DNA of 11,038 bases from Rhodoferax sp. (lineage in GTDB: Bacteria > Pseudomonadota > Gammaproteobacteria > Burkholderiales > Burkholderiaceae_C): contig JAUXQA010000187.1 in the NCBI GenBank assembly GCA_030683195.1, positions 1 to 11,038 on the forward strand. Direction: 5' to 3'. Positions 1-7,106 of this stretch are shown here, in pieces. A program made the translations under genes and the position numbers. The number at the start of each line of letters is the position of its first letter. Within the stretch, counting starts at the first letter, position 1. The notes below the pieces were generated by a model. The model saw only the letters and a program-made list of their open reading frames with translations, was not told where the DNA came from and did not search any database.

Positions 1-1
1 G

Positions 2-184
2 GACAATCTCGACTCGATGCAGGTTGACAATGTGGCGAGTGGAAAACTGCCCGGCTTGTCGGCCTTGGGTATCACGCCCAGTGCGCTCAAGCCAATTGCG
101 CGCGACTATTTGACACAAGGGCAATCCCATCGCGGCTTGCCGGGCATGCGTTTGCGCGCTGGCGCCTGGAGGCGAACACGGTGA
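2..184 (+). CDS. Complex I NDUFA9-like NAD(P)-binding protein, C-terminal fragment
   Basis: This is an open frame entering from the left edge (reading from base 2) and ending at TGA 182-184, leaving the last 60 residues of a longer protein. The stretch with MQVDNVASG followed by LPGL, a GITP segment and a basic end (RLRAGAWRRTR) resembles the C-terminus of the short-chain-dehydrogenase/epimerase-like proteins that betaproteobacterial annotations call 'complex I NDUFA9 subunit family'. These are NAD(P)H-binding Rossmann proteins related to a mitochondrial complex I accessory subunit; their role in bacteria is poorly defined. The Rossmann domain itself lies outside the window, so the assignment rests only on the tail. 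It is convergent with the histidine kinase, with 15 nt between the two stops. Confidence 0.65.
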   Translation, partial: DNLDSMQVDNVASGKLPGLSALGITPSALKPIARDYLTQGQSHRGLPGMRLRAGAWRRTR

Positions 185-199
185 GTTTGATTGAGCCGT

Positions 200-2104
200 T
201 CAGTGCTTTGACAGGTCTTTCAAATGGTGTTGCATCGTGGCGCGAAACTGGGCAATTTGGACCGGTTTGGTCAGAAAATCAGTCGCACCCGCAGCCAAGG
301 CTTGATCCCGTGCTTCATTCATGATGTCGGCCGTCAGTACGATGATGGGCACCTGAGCAATGGCGCTGGGTAGCGCCCGAATGGCTCGGGTGGCCGTCAA
401 TCCGTCCATCACCGGCATATTGATGTCCATGAGAATAAGGTCAAACATCTGCTCCTTGGCTTTATCCAGCGCCTGCTGGCCATCCTCGCAAAATACGGTT
501 TCACATCCAAGTCGGCTCAGGAGCACCCCAACGAACTTGCTGTTCACGGGGTGGTCTTCCACCACTAGGACGCGGGGTGCTGTTGCAGTCGCAGGAGTTT
601 GATGACTGCTCGGGCCGGCGCCCGGGACAGTCGCTGGGTCTGGAGTTTCCGGGGCTGTGGTGCTGACCTCACTTGGCTGCGTCTCGACGGTAGTCGCATC
701 TGCAGGCGCTTCACATGGCGTAAGTGGCAGGGTCAACGTGAAAGCCGACCCGACACCAACCGTGCTTTGCACCGTAATTCCTCCCCCCATCATGTTGGCC
801 AATGACTGGGAGATTTCCAAGCCCAAGCCTGTCCCGCCAAATTTGCGGTCAATACCACTATCGAGTTGGTAAAAACGCTGGAACAGGCGAGTCATTCCTT
901 TCGGGCTGATGCCAATGCCGGTGTCCCTGACTTCAAATTCCAGCCCGTTGGCGCTGCCTGCGTCCTGGCTCCTGCGCACGGTCAGCGTGACGTTTCCTTG
1001 CGTTGTAAATTTGATTCCGTTATTAATCAGGTTGAATAAGATTTGTTTGATGCGGGTGCTGTCTGCGTGAACCCATTGCGCCAATGCACTTTGGATATCC
1101 GCGGTAAAAGATAATTTTTTATCCGCTGCCAGTGGCCTCATTAGCGCTTCAACATTGAGCAACAGGCTGTGGAGGTTCACAGGGCCTTCTTTGAGGGTTA
1201 GTTTGCCGGCTTCCAGGGCAGACACATCAAGAATGTCGTTGAGCAGGCTCATCAAATGATTCGCTGAACCCCGCACCGTCTGGATGTAGTCAGTTTGCTG
1301 GGTGTTCAGCGGCGAGTCTTCCAGCAAGCTCAGCATGCCCAGGATGCCGTTGAAGGGGGTGCGCAGTTCGTGGCTCATGTTGGCGAGGAATTGGCTTTTC
1401 CCCCGGTTGGCACTTTCGGCTTCAAACTTGGCGTCCCGCAAATCCTGTGTCAACTTCTCAAGGGCTTGCCTCTCATCTTCCTGTCGACGTTGGCGAATTG
1501 CCAGCGCCCCGGCGGCGGCCAGCAGCAAAACAAGTTGGGCCAAGGTGAGCCAGATGATGTGCTCGCTTTTCCTGAGCAGATCATTTTTTTGCTGTTCTAC
1601 CAACCGGGTCACAAGAGAGTCGGCAGCCAGACTGAGGGCTTGCACGTCGGGCCCGACTGCATTGAAGTCTTTCAACACATCGCCCAGTGTCGCCATATTC
1701 AAGGGTGTCTTGGCCAGTTCAATGTCGGTGCGCTCGATAAGCTGATCCACCAGAGGAAGGGCCTTGACGAACTCGGGGCGCTTCAGCAATGCGTCGGTGC
1801 TCGGGTTGTCTCTGAGCAGGTTAAGTCTGCTAACAAAGATGTCGTAACGCAGACTGAGCTCATCCAGGTCCGACTGAGCCGGGGTTCGTACAGCGACATC
1901 TAGCGTTTGCCTGAATCGCAAAAACTCGCGCTCAAACTGAAAGGCCATGGCCGTCAGAGAGTCCGCCCGCATTTGACCGCCTTCGCGAATAGCCTGATTT
2001 TGGGTCACTTGGAGTACCAGCATCACCGCCATGACTACGGCCATGGTGGCCGTGCCGAGCGCCAGCCAAAGCAGGTAGCGCTTGTTGTCCAGACGGTGGA
2101 GCAT
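200..2104 (-). CDS. Membrane-bound hybrid sensor histidine kinase with receiver domain
   Basis: This 634-residue protein should autophosphorylate on histidine in response to an extracytoplasmic signal and pass the phosphate to its own receiver. Visible order: short basic N-terminus; membrane segment about 12-33; extracytoplasmic, mostly helical region about 34-182 of no recognised family; second membrane segment about 183-203; coiled linker about 205-235; HisKA domain with MSHELRTP (phospho-acceptor His245); HATPase_c with N-box around N358-N362, DTGIGIS at 394-400 and GGTGLGL at 423-429; a Pro/Thr/Ala-rich linker about 463-510; and a C-terminal REC domain with acidic E516/D517, phospho-Asp D560 in MDINMP, T591 and K613. 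All catalytic residues are present. There is no HPt domain and no DNA-binding regulator in the window, so the output is unknown. The gene begins 9 nt after the secreted Moco-fold protein, with no clear Shine-Dalgarno of its own, which suggests translational coupling. Confidence 0.95.
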   Translation of the reverse strand: MLHRLDNKRYLLWLALGTATMAVVMAVMLVLQVTQNQAIREGGQMRADSLTAMAFQFEREFLRFRQTLDVAVRTPAQSDLDELSLRYDIFVSRLNLLRDNPSTDALLKRPEFVKALPLVDQLIERTDIELAKTPLNMATLGDVLKDFNAVGPDVQALSLAADSLVTRLVEQQKNDLLRKSEHIIWLTLAQLVLLLAAAGALAIRQRRQEDERQALEKLTQDLRDAKFEAESANRGKSQFLANMSHELRTPFNGILGMLSLLEDSPLNTQQTDYIQTVRGSANHLMSLLNDILDVSALEAGKLTLKEGPVNLHSLLLNVEALMRPLAADKKLSFTADIQSALAQWVHADSTRIKQILFNLINNGIKFTTQGNVTLTVRRSQDAGSANGLEFEVRDTGIGISPKGMTRLFQRFYQLDSGIDRKFGGTGLGLEISQSLANMMGGGITVQSTVGVGSAFTLTLPLTPCEAPADATTVETQPSEVSTTAPETPDPATVPGAGPSSHQTPATATAPRVLVVEDHPVNSKFVGVLLSRLGCETVFCEDGQQALDKAKEQMFDLILMDINMPVMDGLTATRAIRALPSAIAQVPIIVLTADIMNEARDQALAAGATDFLTKPVQIAQFRATMQHHLKDLSKH

Positions 2105-2113
2105 GGTTTGACG

Positions 2114-2626
2114 CTATTCGATGTCGATGGACTTGAGTTGCCAGGCCGATCGTTCGTAGTACACCGTTGATTGCAGTTCGGGCTTCGTGTCAAAAGGGTA
2201 GATGATGAACAGCGGACCTTTGGTGCGGACCGGGATGGCTTGGTCGTTCATCTTGTGGGCCAGCACCATGTCAAAACGCGTCGCGTCCGCGATCGGGATC
2301 GATGTTTTGTAGTCGTTGAGTGCACTGGCCTTGAGGGTTGTGCCGCTGGCTTTAGCTGCAGCCAAAACATCGCGCAACAGCGGGCCTGTGAATTTGACAG
2401 GCTGCTTGTCCCAAGGGGTCTTGGTAGTGAAGGTCTGCTGGGGCAGTTTCTCCAGCATAGCCAAGTCAAAGACAGCTTTGTCGCCCGCATTTTTCTCATC
2501 AATCTTGCCAGTCAAGGTCAAAATGACCTTGCCCGTCGCGGGGGGTAGGGCCAAGGCGGGCACGGCACTGCCCAAAGCGAGGGCAGCCAGCAATGGAAAC
2601 AGCAATCGACGGGTCAATGAGTTCAT
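2114..2626 (-). CDS. Secreted Moco-oxidoreductase-fold protein lacking cysteine, probable sensor partner of the kinase
   Basis: This 170-residue protein (MNSLTRR start) has a clear Sec signal peptide: basic n-region, hydrophobic core to about residue 22, and AxA-type cleavage near A25-A27 before LPPA. The mature part, with FTGPLLRDVLAAA (79-91), ALNDYKTSIP (102-111) and GPLFIIYPFD (137-146) followed by a YYERSAWQLKSI-type end, resembles the small secreted proteins annotated as molybdopterin-dependent oxidoreductase (sulfite oxidase/YedY fold). The protein has no cysteine at all, so the cysteine that ligates molybdenum in sulfite oxidases is missing; I infer a binding rather than catalytic role. 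The ATG at 2626 is preferred over an upstream TTG at 2659 that touches the argG stop, because AGGA lies 6 nt before it and the signal peptide then begins correctly. It sits 29 nt after argG and 9 nt before the kinase gene. Confidence 0.8.
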   Translation of the reverse strand: MNSLTRRLLFPLLAALALGSAVPALALPPATGKVILTLTGKIDEKNAGDKAVFDLAMLEKLPQQTFTTKTPWDKQPVKFTGPLLRDVLAAAKASGTTLKASALNDYKTSIPIADATRFDMVLAHKMNDQAIPVRTKGPLFIIYPFDTKPELQSTVYYERSAWQLKSIDIE

Positions 2627-2632
2627 GGGTGT

Positions 2633-2636
2633 TCCT
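2633..2636 (-). promoter_or_regulatory. Ribosome binding site deciding the start of the secreted sensor gene
   Basis: On the minus strand AGGA lies 6 nt upstream of the ATG at 2626-2624. It lies inside the longer reading frame that would begin at TTG 2659, so it supports the shorter product with a standard signal peptide. Confidence 0.5.
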
Positions 2637-2655
2637 GTTGTCGTGAGCATGGCGG

Positions 2656-3996
2656 TCAACGTGGCAGGTCGTTAGTCAGGCTCAAGAGGTCGCCGTCTTT
2701 GCCTAATGAGAGCAAGCCGGCCTGTGCATAGATGCCCAGTTTGGCGCGGGTATCCACAATGTCCAGGTTGCGCATGGTCAGCTGGCCAATGCGGTCTTGT
2801 GGTGAGAACGGCGCATCCTCCACCTTCTCCATGCTCAGGCGTTCAGGTGCGTAAGTGAGGTTGGGGGAGTCTGTATTGAGGATTGAGTAGTCATTGCCTC
2901 TGCGCAGCTCCAGCGTGACCTCGCCTGTGACGGCTCGGGCCACCCAGCGTTGCGCTGTTTCGCGCAACATGATGGCTTGGGGATCGAACCAGCGGCCCTG
3001 GTACAGCAGGCGGCCCAGCTTGCGGCCGTTGTCCCGGTACTGCTCAATAGTGTCTTCGTTGTGAATGCCGGTCACCAGGCGTTCATAGGCAGCAAATAGC
3101 AGGGCCAAGCCGGGGGCTTCGTAGATGCCCCTGCTTTTGGCCTCAATAATTCGGTTTTCGATCTGGTCGCTCATACCCAGCCCGTGGCGCCCACCGATGC
3201 GGTTGGCTTCCAGAATCAGACTCACCAGGTCAGGGAACTCCACGCCATTGAGGGCGACCGGGCGGCCTTCCTCAAACCGTACTGTGACTTCTTCGCGCTT
3301 TACTTCGACGTCGTCTTTCCAGAAAGCCACGCCCATGATGGGGTTGACGATCTTCATGCCGCTGCTTAACAGCTCCAGATCTTTGGCCTCATGGGTTGCA
3401 CCCAGCATGTTGGAGTCGGTTGAGTAGGCCTTCTCAGCCGACATCTTGTAGCCAAAGCCCGCCTTGGTCATGAAGGCCGACATCTCGGCCCTGCCGCCCA
3501 GCTCGTCAATGAACAGCTGATCAAGCCACGGCTTGTAGATTTTCAGGGATGGGTTGGTCAGCAGGCCATAGCGGTAAAAGCGCTCAATGTCGTTGCCCTT
3601 GAATGTGCTGCCGTCACCCCAGATGTTGACGTCGTCCTCCTTCATGGCAGACACCAGCATGGTGCCGGTGACTGCGCGACCCAGCGGCGTGGTGTTGAAA
3701 TAGGTCACGCCCGCCGTGGAGATGTGAAAGGCGCCACACTGCATGGCGGCAAGGCCTTCGGCCGCCAATTGGCTGCGGCAGTCAATTAATCGGGCAGCCT
3801 CAGCACCATATTCCATGGCTTTTCGGGGGATCTCGTCATAGTCGGTCTCATCAGGCTGACCAAGGTTGGCGGTGTAGGCGTAGGGAACAGCACCTTTGAG
3901 CTTCATCCAGTGAAGGGCAGCGCTGGTGTCCAGGCCGCCCGAAAAAGCGATTCCGACCTTTTGGCCGATGGGGAGATTTTGAAGAATGGTGGCCAT
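2656..3996 (-). CDS. argG: Argininosuccinate synthase
   Basis: ArgG joins citrulline and aspartate, using ATP, to form argininosuccinate, the penultimate step of arginine synthesis, in the cytoplasm. The N-terminal PP-loop AFSGGLDTS is at 17-25, and GDGSTFKGNDIERF at 127-140 is the characteristic aspartate/citrulline-side motif of this family. At 446 residues it matches the longer E. coli-type ArgG rather than the roughly 400-residue form found in many other bacteria. The start ATG (3996-3994) gives the expected MATILQNLP N-terminus, although no strong Shine-Dalgarno is visible before it. It lies 62 nt downstream of the yffB-like gene and 29 nt upstream of the secreted sensor gene, all on the same strand. 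I saw no recognisable ARG box in the short leader. Identification is firm. Confidence 0.98.
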   Translation of the reverse strand: MATILQNLPIGQKVGIAFSGGLDTSAALHWMKLKGAVPYAYTANLGQPDETDYDEIPRKAMEYGAEAARLIDCRSQLAAEGLAAMQCGAFHISTAGVTYFNTTPLGRAVTGTMLVSAMKEDDVNIWGDGSTFKGNDIERFYRYGLLTNPSLKIYKPWLDQLFIDELGGRAEMSAFMTKAGFGYKMSAEKAYSTDSNMLGATHEAKDLELLSSGMKIVNPIMGVAFWKDDVEVKREEVTVRFEEGRPVALNGVEFPDLVSLILEANRIGGRHGLGMSDQIENRIIEAKSRGIYEAPGLALLFAAYERLVTGIHNEDTIEQYRDNGRKLGRLLYQGRWFDPQAIMLRETAQRWVARAVTGEVTLELRRGNDYSILNTDSPNLTYAPERLSMEKVEDAPFSPQDRIGQLTMRNLDIVDTRAKLGIYAQAGLLSLGKDGDLLSLTNDLPR

Positions 3997-4028
3997 GGTG
4001 TTTGCAGTGCAGTGTTTGTCAGCGTAGG

Positions 4029-4034
4029 ATTTTA
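4029..4034 (-). promoter_or_regulatory. Possible -10 element upstream of argG
   Basis: On the minus strand TAAAAT (one mismatch to TATAAT) lies 32 nt upstream of the argG ATG, in the 62-nt gap after the yffB-like gene. No convincing -35 is seen at 16-18 nt spacing, so this is only a candidate for an argG promoter; read-through from yffB is the alternative. Confidence 0.25.
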
Positions 4035-4058
4035 GGCGACAGGCGCGGGCTACTGGGG

Positions 4059-4439
4059 CTAGGCATGGTTGTCCGTCAGGCCAAGGCGCTGGCGCCAGCC
4101 TGCGTCATCAAAACCCACTGATACGCTGCCGTCGGGCCAGTCCATCACGGGTCTTTTGATCACGCTGGGGTGGGCGAGCATCAGGGCAATTGCCCCCGGC
4201 GCATCAGTCGCGGCAGCGCGAGTGACGTCGTCGAGCTTGCGCCAGGTAGTGCCCCGGGTATTGACCAGGGGCTCCCAGCCCAGAGCCGTCACCCAGGCTG
4301 CCAGTCGCTGCTCGGGTACACCCTGCTTTTTGAAATCGAAAAACTGACAGGTAACTCCGTGCTGGTCCAGCCAGGTACGGGCTTTTTTGACGGTGTCGCA
4401 GTTGGGAATACCGTAGAGTGTGATCAAGTGTGTATGCAT
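4059..4439 (-). CDS. ArsC-family thioredoxin-fold protein (YffB/Spx-like)
   Basis: This 126-residue protein of the ArsC/Spx superfamily has the N-terminal motif YGIPNCDTVKKA, with the single redox cysteine C14, and the later IKRPV segment (94-98) with the conserved arginine of the family. These match E. coli YffB, a small cytoplasmic thioredoxin-fold protein suggested to act as a glutathione-dependent thiol reductase. Databases often label such proteins 'ArsC family reductase' or 'Spx/MgsR family regulator'; neither arsenate reduction nor transcriptional control can be concluded here, and there are no other ars genes nearby. The start at ATG 4439-4437 gives the usual short lead before the first strand. 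An ATG four codons upstream (4451) is possible. Neither has a clear Shine-Dalgarno. It is divergent from folC, with 40 nt between starts. Confidence 0.88.
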   Translation of the reverse strand: MHTHLITLYGIPNCDTVKKARTWLDQHGVTCQFFDFKKQGVPEQRLAAWVTALGWEPLVNTRGTTWRKLDDVTRAAATDAPGAIALMLAHPSVIKRPVMDWPDGSVSVGFDDAGWRQRLGLTDNHA

Positions 4440-4479
4440 GGACAAGATCATGCCGTACTCGGCGACAATACCAGCGCTT
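4440..4479. promoter_or_regulatory. Divergent intergenic region between the yffB-like gene and folC
   Basis: Only 40 nt separate the two divergent start codons, so promoters for both directions must lie here or inside the opposing gene. On the plus strand TGGACA (4439-4444, one mismatch to TTGACA) and GACAAT (4464-4469) are spaced 19 nt apart, longer than ideal, and would give an almost leaderless folC message. These hexamers are weak evidence. No operator-like inverted repeat was seen. Confidence 0.3.
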
Positions 4480-5790
4480 ATGACAACCCCACCTCACACC
4501 CTGAACGAATGGCTGGCCCACGCCGAGCAATTGCACCCCAAAAGTATTGATATGGGGCTGGACCGCGTCAAAACAGTCGCAGCCCTGATGGGGCTGCAGT
4601 TTGCCTGCCCGGTGATCACCGTGGCAGGTACCAACGGCAAGGGCTCCACTTGCGCGATGCTGGAGTCCATTTTGCTGCAGGCGGGCTACCGTGTGGGTGT
4701 TTACACCTCGCCGCATCTTGTGCATTTTGAAGAGCGGCTCAGACTCAATGGTGCATCGGTGGAGGCTTCGACGCTCGCCGTGGCCTTTGAGAGGGTTGAG
4801 CGTGCCCGGGTCGAGACAGGGATGTCTTTGACCTATTTTGAATTTTCCACCCTGGCCATACTGGACGTGATGGCTGGCTCCGGTCTGGATGTTGCGATCC
4901 TGGAGGTAGGCCTGGGCGGGCGGCTGGATGCGGTCAACATCATCGACGCCGACTGCGCGGTGATCACCAGCGTTGACCTCGACCACATGGAGTTTCTAGG
5001 TCCAGACCGGGAGAGTATCGGCCGTGAAAAGGCGGGCATCATGCGCACTGGGCGCCCTGTCGTGGTGAGTGACCCGATGCCGCCTCAGAGCGTGCTGGAC
5101 CACGCCAGGGATATTGATGCCGATATTTGGCGTTTTGGTGTGGACTTCAACGTCTCTGGTGACAAGCAGCAGTGGGGTTGGGCCGGTCGGGGGCGCCGCT
5201 ACAGTGGTTTGGCTTACCCCGCCTTGCGCGGGGCCAACCAGTTGGTCAACGCCGCTGGCGTGCTGGCAGCGCTGACGGCTGTGCGTGACAAGTTGCCCGT
5301 AACGGCGCAATCGGTTCGCAATGGCTTTGCATTTGTCGAACTTCCTGGGCGTTTTCAGATCATTCCAGGTCAACCTACGTTGGTTCTGGATGTGGCTCAT
5401 AACCCGCATTCTGTTGCAGCACTAGCCGCCAACATGGATGCCATGGGCTACTTTCCGACGACTCATGCGGTCTTCGGCGCCATGGCAGACAAGGATTTGA
5501 CCTTGATGCTTGGCAAGGTGCGCCCGCTCATTGATCGCTGGTACTTTACGGACCTACCGACCTCGCGAGCCGAGTCGGCTGAACGTCTTCTTGATAAATG
5601 GCTACGGAACAATGCCAGAGAGGATGTGACCGCGTCTGCCTATTCCACTCCGGTTTTGGCACTGGCTGCAGCGATTGAGGCGGCAGACCCCGCTGATAGA
5701 ATCATCGTCTTTGGTTCTTTTTACACGGTAGGCGGCATTTTGCAGGAAGGTATTCCTCGACTGCATGCCAAACATATGCCGAATATTTGA
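4480..5790 (+). CDS. folC: Bifunctional dihydrofolate synthase / folylpolyglutamate synthase
   Basis: FolC adds glutamate to dihydropteroate to make dihydrofolate and then extends the polyglutamate tail of folates, using ATP, in the cytoplasm. This 436-residue product carries the P-loop AGTNGKGST (49-57), SPHL (77-80), TYFEFSTL (118-125), EVGLGGRLDAVN (142-153), the H169...EKAGI region (to about 187), LDVAHNPHS in the C-terminal Mur-ligase-like domain (about 303-311) and FGSFYTVGG (411-419). These are the complete family signatures at normal length. The start at 4480 (MTTPPHTLNEW) is chosen because family members begin close to this segment; in-frame ATGs at 4438 and 4450 are less likely and overlap the start of the divergent gene. 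In E. coli accD precedes folC; here a divergent gene does, so folC appears to be the first gene of its operon. Confidence 0.96.
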   Translation: MTTPPHTLNEWLAHAEQLHPKSIDMGLDRVKTVAALMGLQFACPVITVAGTNGKGSTCAMLESILLQAGYRVGVYTSPHLVHFEERLRLNGASVEASTLAVAFERVERARVETGMSLTYFEFSTLAILDVMAGSGLDVAILEVGLGGRLDAVNIIDADCAVITSVDLDHMEFLGPDRESIGREKAGIMRTGRPVVVSDPMPPQSVLDHARDIDADIWRFGVDFNVSGDKQQWGWAGRGRRYSGLAYPALRGANQLVNAAGVLAALTAVRDKLPVTAQSVRNGFAFVELPGRFQIIPGQPTLVLDVAHNPHSVAALAANMDAMGYFPTTHAVFGAMADKDLTLMLGKVRPLIDRWYFTDLPTSRAESAERLLDKWLRNNAREDVTASAYSTPVLALAAAIEAADPADRIIVFGSFYTVGGILQEGIPRLHAKHMPNI

Positions 5791-5810
5791 GCACCTGAGC
5801 CCTCCACACC

Positions 5811-6578
5811 ATGGCCTTTTTCAAGTTCCGCAAGCAGGGCGACGAGCAGTCCCAGGCGCCTTCGCAGCCCGAAAGCGTGGAGAGCATGCGCAAGCGGGCT
5901 AAATACCGATTGATTGGTGCCGCAGTGCTCGTGCTTGCGGGGGTGATTGGCTTCCCCATGTTGTTTGATCAACAGCCGCGTCCAATTGCGGTAGATATGC
6001 CCATTGACATCCCGGACCGTAACAAGGTCACTCCTTTGACTATTCCGGCGCCGGCGGCCGTAGTCTCCCCACTCATTGCAAGCCCTGGAAAGCCTGAAGT
6101 CTTGCCGGCGCCCGTTGTAGCCGCTTCAGTACCGGCCAAGATCCCAGAGCCAGACAAGCAGAAAGCTCCCGTTGAAGTACCCGCCGAAAAATCGGTTGGA
6201 GTGCAGCCGAAATCTGATCTTAAATCAGGCGAAAAATTGGCAATAAGTCCTGTGCCCGCACCCCGACGTGCTGCCGCTGCGGAAGAGAGCACCAAAGCAC
6301 GCGCTCTTTTGGAAGGTCGGGAGCCGGCTGTAGAGGCGCCTGCAGCCGCCAGCAGATATGTTGTCCAGGTTGGCGCTTTTGCCGATGCGGTAAGGGCACG
6401 GGAAGTTCGTGTAAAGATGGAAAGGGCCGGGCTGAAAACCTACACCCACGTTGCTGAGACCAAGGACGGACCTCGTGTTCGTGTCCGGGTTGGACCCTTC
6501 GATACAAAGGCAGAGGCGGACTCCGCGGCAGAAAAAATCAAGAAACTCGACTTGCCTGCGGCTGTTTTGACGCTGTGA
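5811..6578 (+). CDS. SPOR-domain inner-membrane protein (DedD-like)
   Basis: This 255-residue bitopic membrane protein has a basic cytoplasmic N-terminus (1-32), one membrane segment about 33-53, a long Pro/Ala/Lys-rich periplasmic linker about 57-180, and a C-terminal SPOR domain about 181-255 (YVVQVGAF at 183-190, RVRVGPF at 224-230). SPOR domains bind glycan strands stripped of stem peptides at the division septum, so a role in septal peptidoglycan remodelling is likely. Its position between folC and cvpA is the same as E. coli dedD, which supports calling it the DedD counterpart, although sequence outside SPOR is low-complexity and not diagnostic. It starts 20 nt after folC. Its TGA overlaps a possible GTG start of cvpA (GTGA at 6575-6578). 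Confidence 0.9.
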   Translation: MAFFKFRKQGDEQSQAPSQPESVESMRKRAKYRLIGAAVLVLAGVIGFPMLFDQQPRPIAVDMPIDIPDRNKVTPLTIPAPAAVVSPLIASPGKPEVLPAPVVAASVPAKIPEPDKQKAPVEVPAEKSVGVQPKSDLKSGEKLAISPVPAPRRAAAAEESTKARALLEGREPAVEAPAAASRYVVQVGAFADAVRAREVRVKMERAGLKTYTHVAETKDGPRVRVRVGPFDTKAEADSAAEKIKKLDLPAAVLTL

Positions 6579-6598
6579 AATCCGTGCAGCCTGTAACC

Positions 6599-7093
6599 AT
6601 GTCAATCGCGTTGGTAGATTGGGTTTTTGGGGTGGTCTTGCTCCTGTCCTTGCTGATAGGCGCATGGAGAGGGCTTGTTTTTGAAGTCCTGTCGGCCTTG
6701 AACTGGATTGCTGCATTCTTTTTGGCTCAATGGTTTGCGCTGGACGTGGCCCACATGTTGCCCATGTCTGGGTCGAGCGACATCCTTCGGTATGTGATCG
6801 GCTTTGTAGCTGTGTTCGTTTTGGTTGTGTTCGTTGGCAGCTTGTTGGCAAGGCTTGTGCAGCGCTTGTTCGCTGCTGTTGGCCTTCAGCCTGCTGATCG
6901 GGCGTTGGGCGCGATGTTTGGTCTGATCCGGGGTGTGGCCGTGTTGCTGGCGGCAACGGTTGTGCTCAGCATGACGCCTTTTAAGACCAGTCATTTATGG
7001 ATTGAGTCATTTGGTGTAGGCGTCAGCCTCGCCATGCTCAGGGGTTTGCAACCGGTGTTGCCGCAAGAATTTGGGAGGCATTTGCCTTCATGA
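6599..7093 (+). CDS. cvpA: CvpA family inner-membrane protein
   Basis: This 164-residue polytopic protein has about four hydrophobic segments (about 7-22, 31-50, 65-85 and 105-125) and the family hallmarks ALVDW near the start, GAWRGLVFEVLS (21-32) and RALGAMFGLIRG (101-112). E. coli CvpA (162 residues) was named for colicin V production and has been linked to envelope stress tolerance; the molecular function is not settled. The start at ATG 6599 gives the usual length and N-terminus. An in-frame GTG at 6575, which overlaps the SPOR gene stop as GTGA, would add eight residues and is a real alternative because neither has a good Shine-Dalgarno. The gene lies directly upstream of purF, as in E. 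coli, and is probably co-transcribed with it. Confidence 0.93.
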   Translation: MSIALVDWVFGVVLLLSLLIGAWRGLVFEVLSALNWIAAFFLAQWFALDVAHMLPMSGSSDILRYVIGFVAVFVLVVFVGSLLARLVQRLFAAVGLQPADRALGAMFGLIRGVAVLLAATVVLSMTPFKTSHLWIESFGVGVSLAMLRGLQPVLPQEFGRHLPS

Positions 7094-7097
7094 GATC

Positions 7098-7100
7098 GGA
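7098..7100 (+). promoter_or_regulatory. Ribosome binding site fixing the purF start
   Basis: GGA followed by an A-rich run lies 6 nt before ATG 7107. This favours the start that leaves Cys2 at the N-terminus over the earlier in-frame start at 7071, which lies inside cvpA. Confidence 0.45.
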
Positions 7101-7106
7101 AAAAGT

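Noticed and set aside
1295..1903. Long plus-strand open frame (202 codons) opposite the kinase gene
   Set aside because: It is fully antisense to clear HisKA and transmembrane coding, its translation resembles no protein, and it is explained by high-GC codon bias.
4204..4986. Minus-strand open frame of 260 codons across the yffB-like and folC genes
   Set aside because: It overlaps two well-supported genes and its translation is Gln/His/Arg-rich with no domain, as expected for a shadow frame.
6213..6232. Short inverted repeat CTGAT-5 nt-ATCAG
   Set aside because: It falls in the low-complexity linker of the SPOR protein, has no T-run and is far from any gene end, so chance is the simplest explanation.
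6560..6610. Search for a PurR-type operator before cvpA-purF
   Set aside because: No sequence resembling the E. coli PurR palindrome was found near the cvpA or purF starts.
6225..6956. Minus-strand open frame of 243 codons opposite the SPOR and cvpA genes
   Set aside because: Composition is Gln/Arg/Pro-rich low complexity without motifs; the sense strand encodes recognisable SPOR and CvpA proteins.
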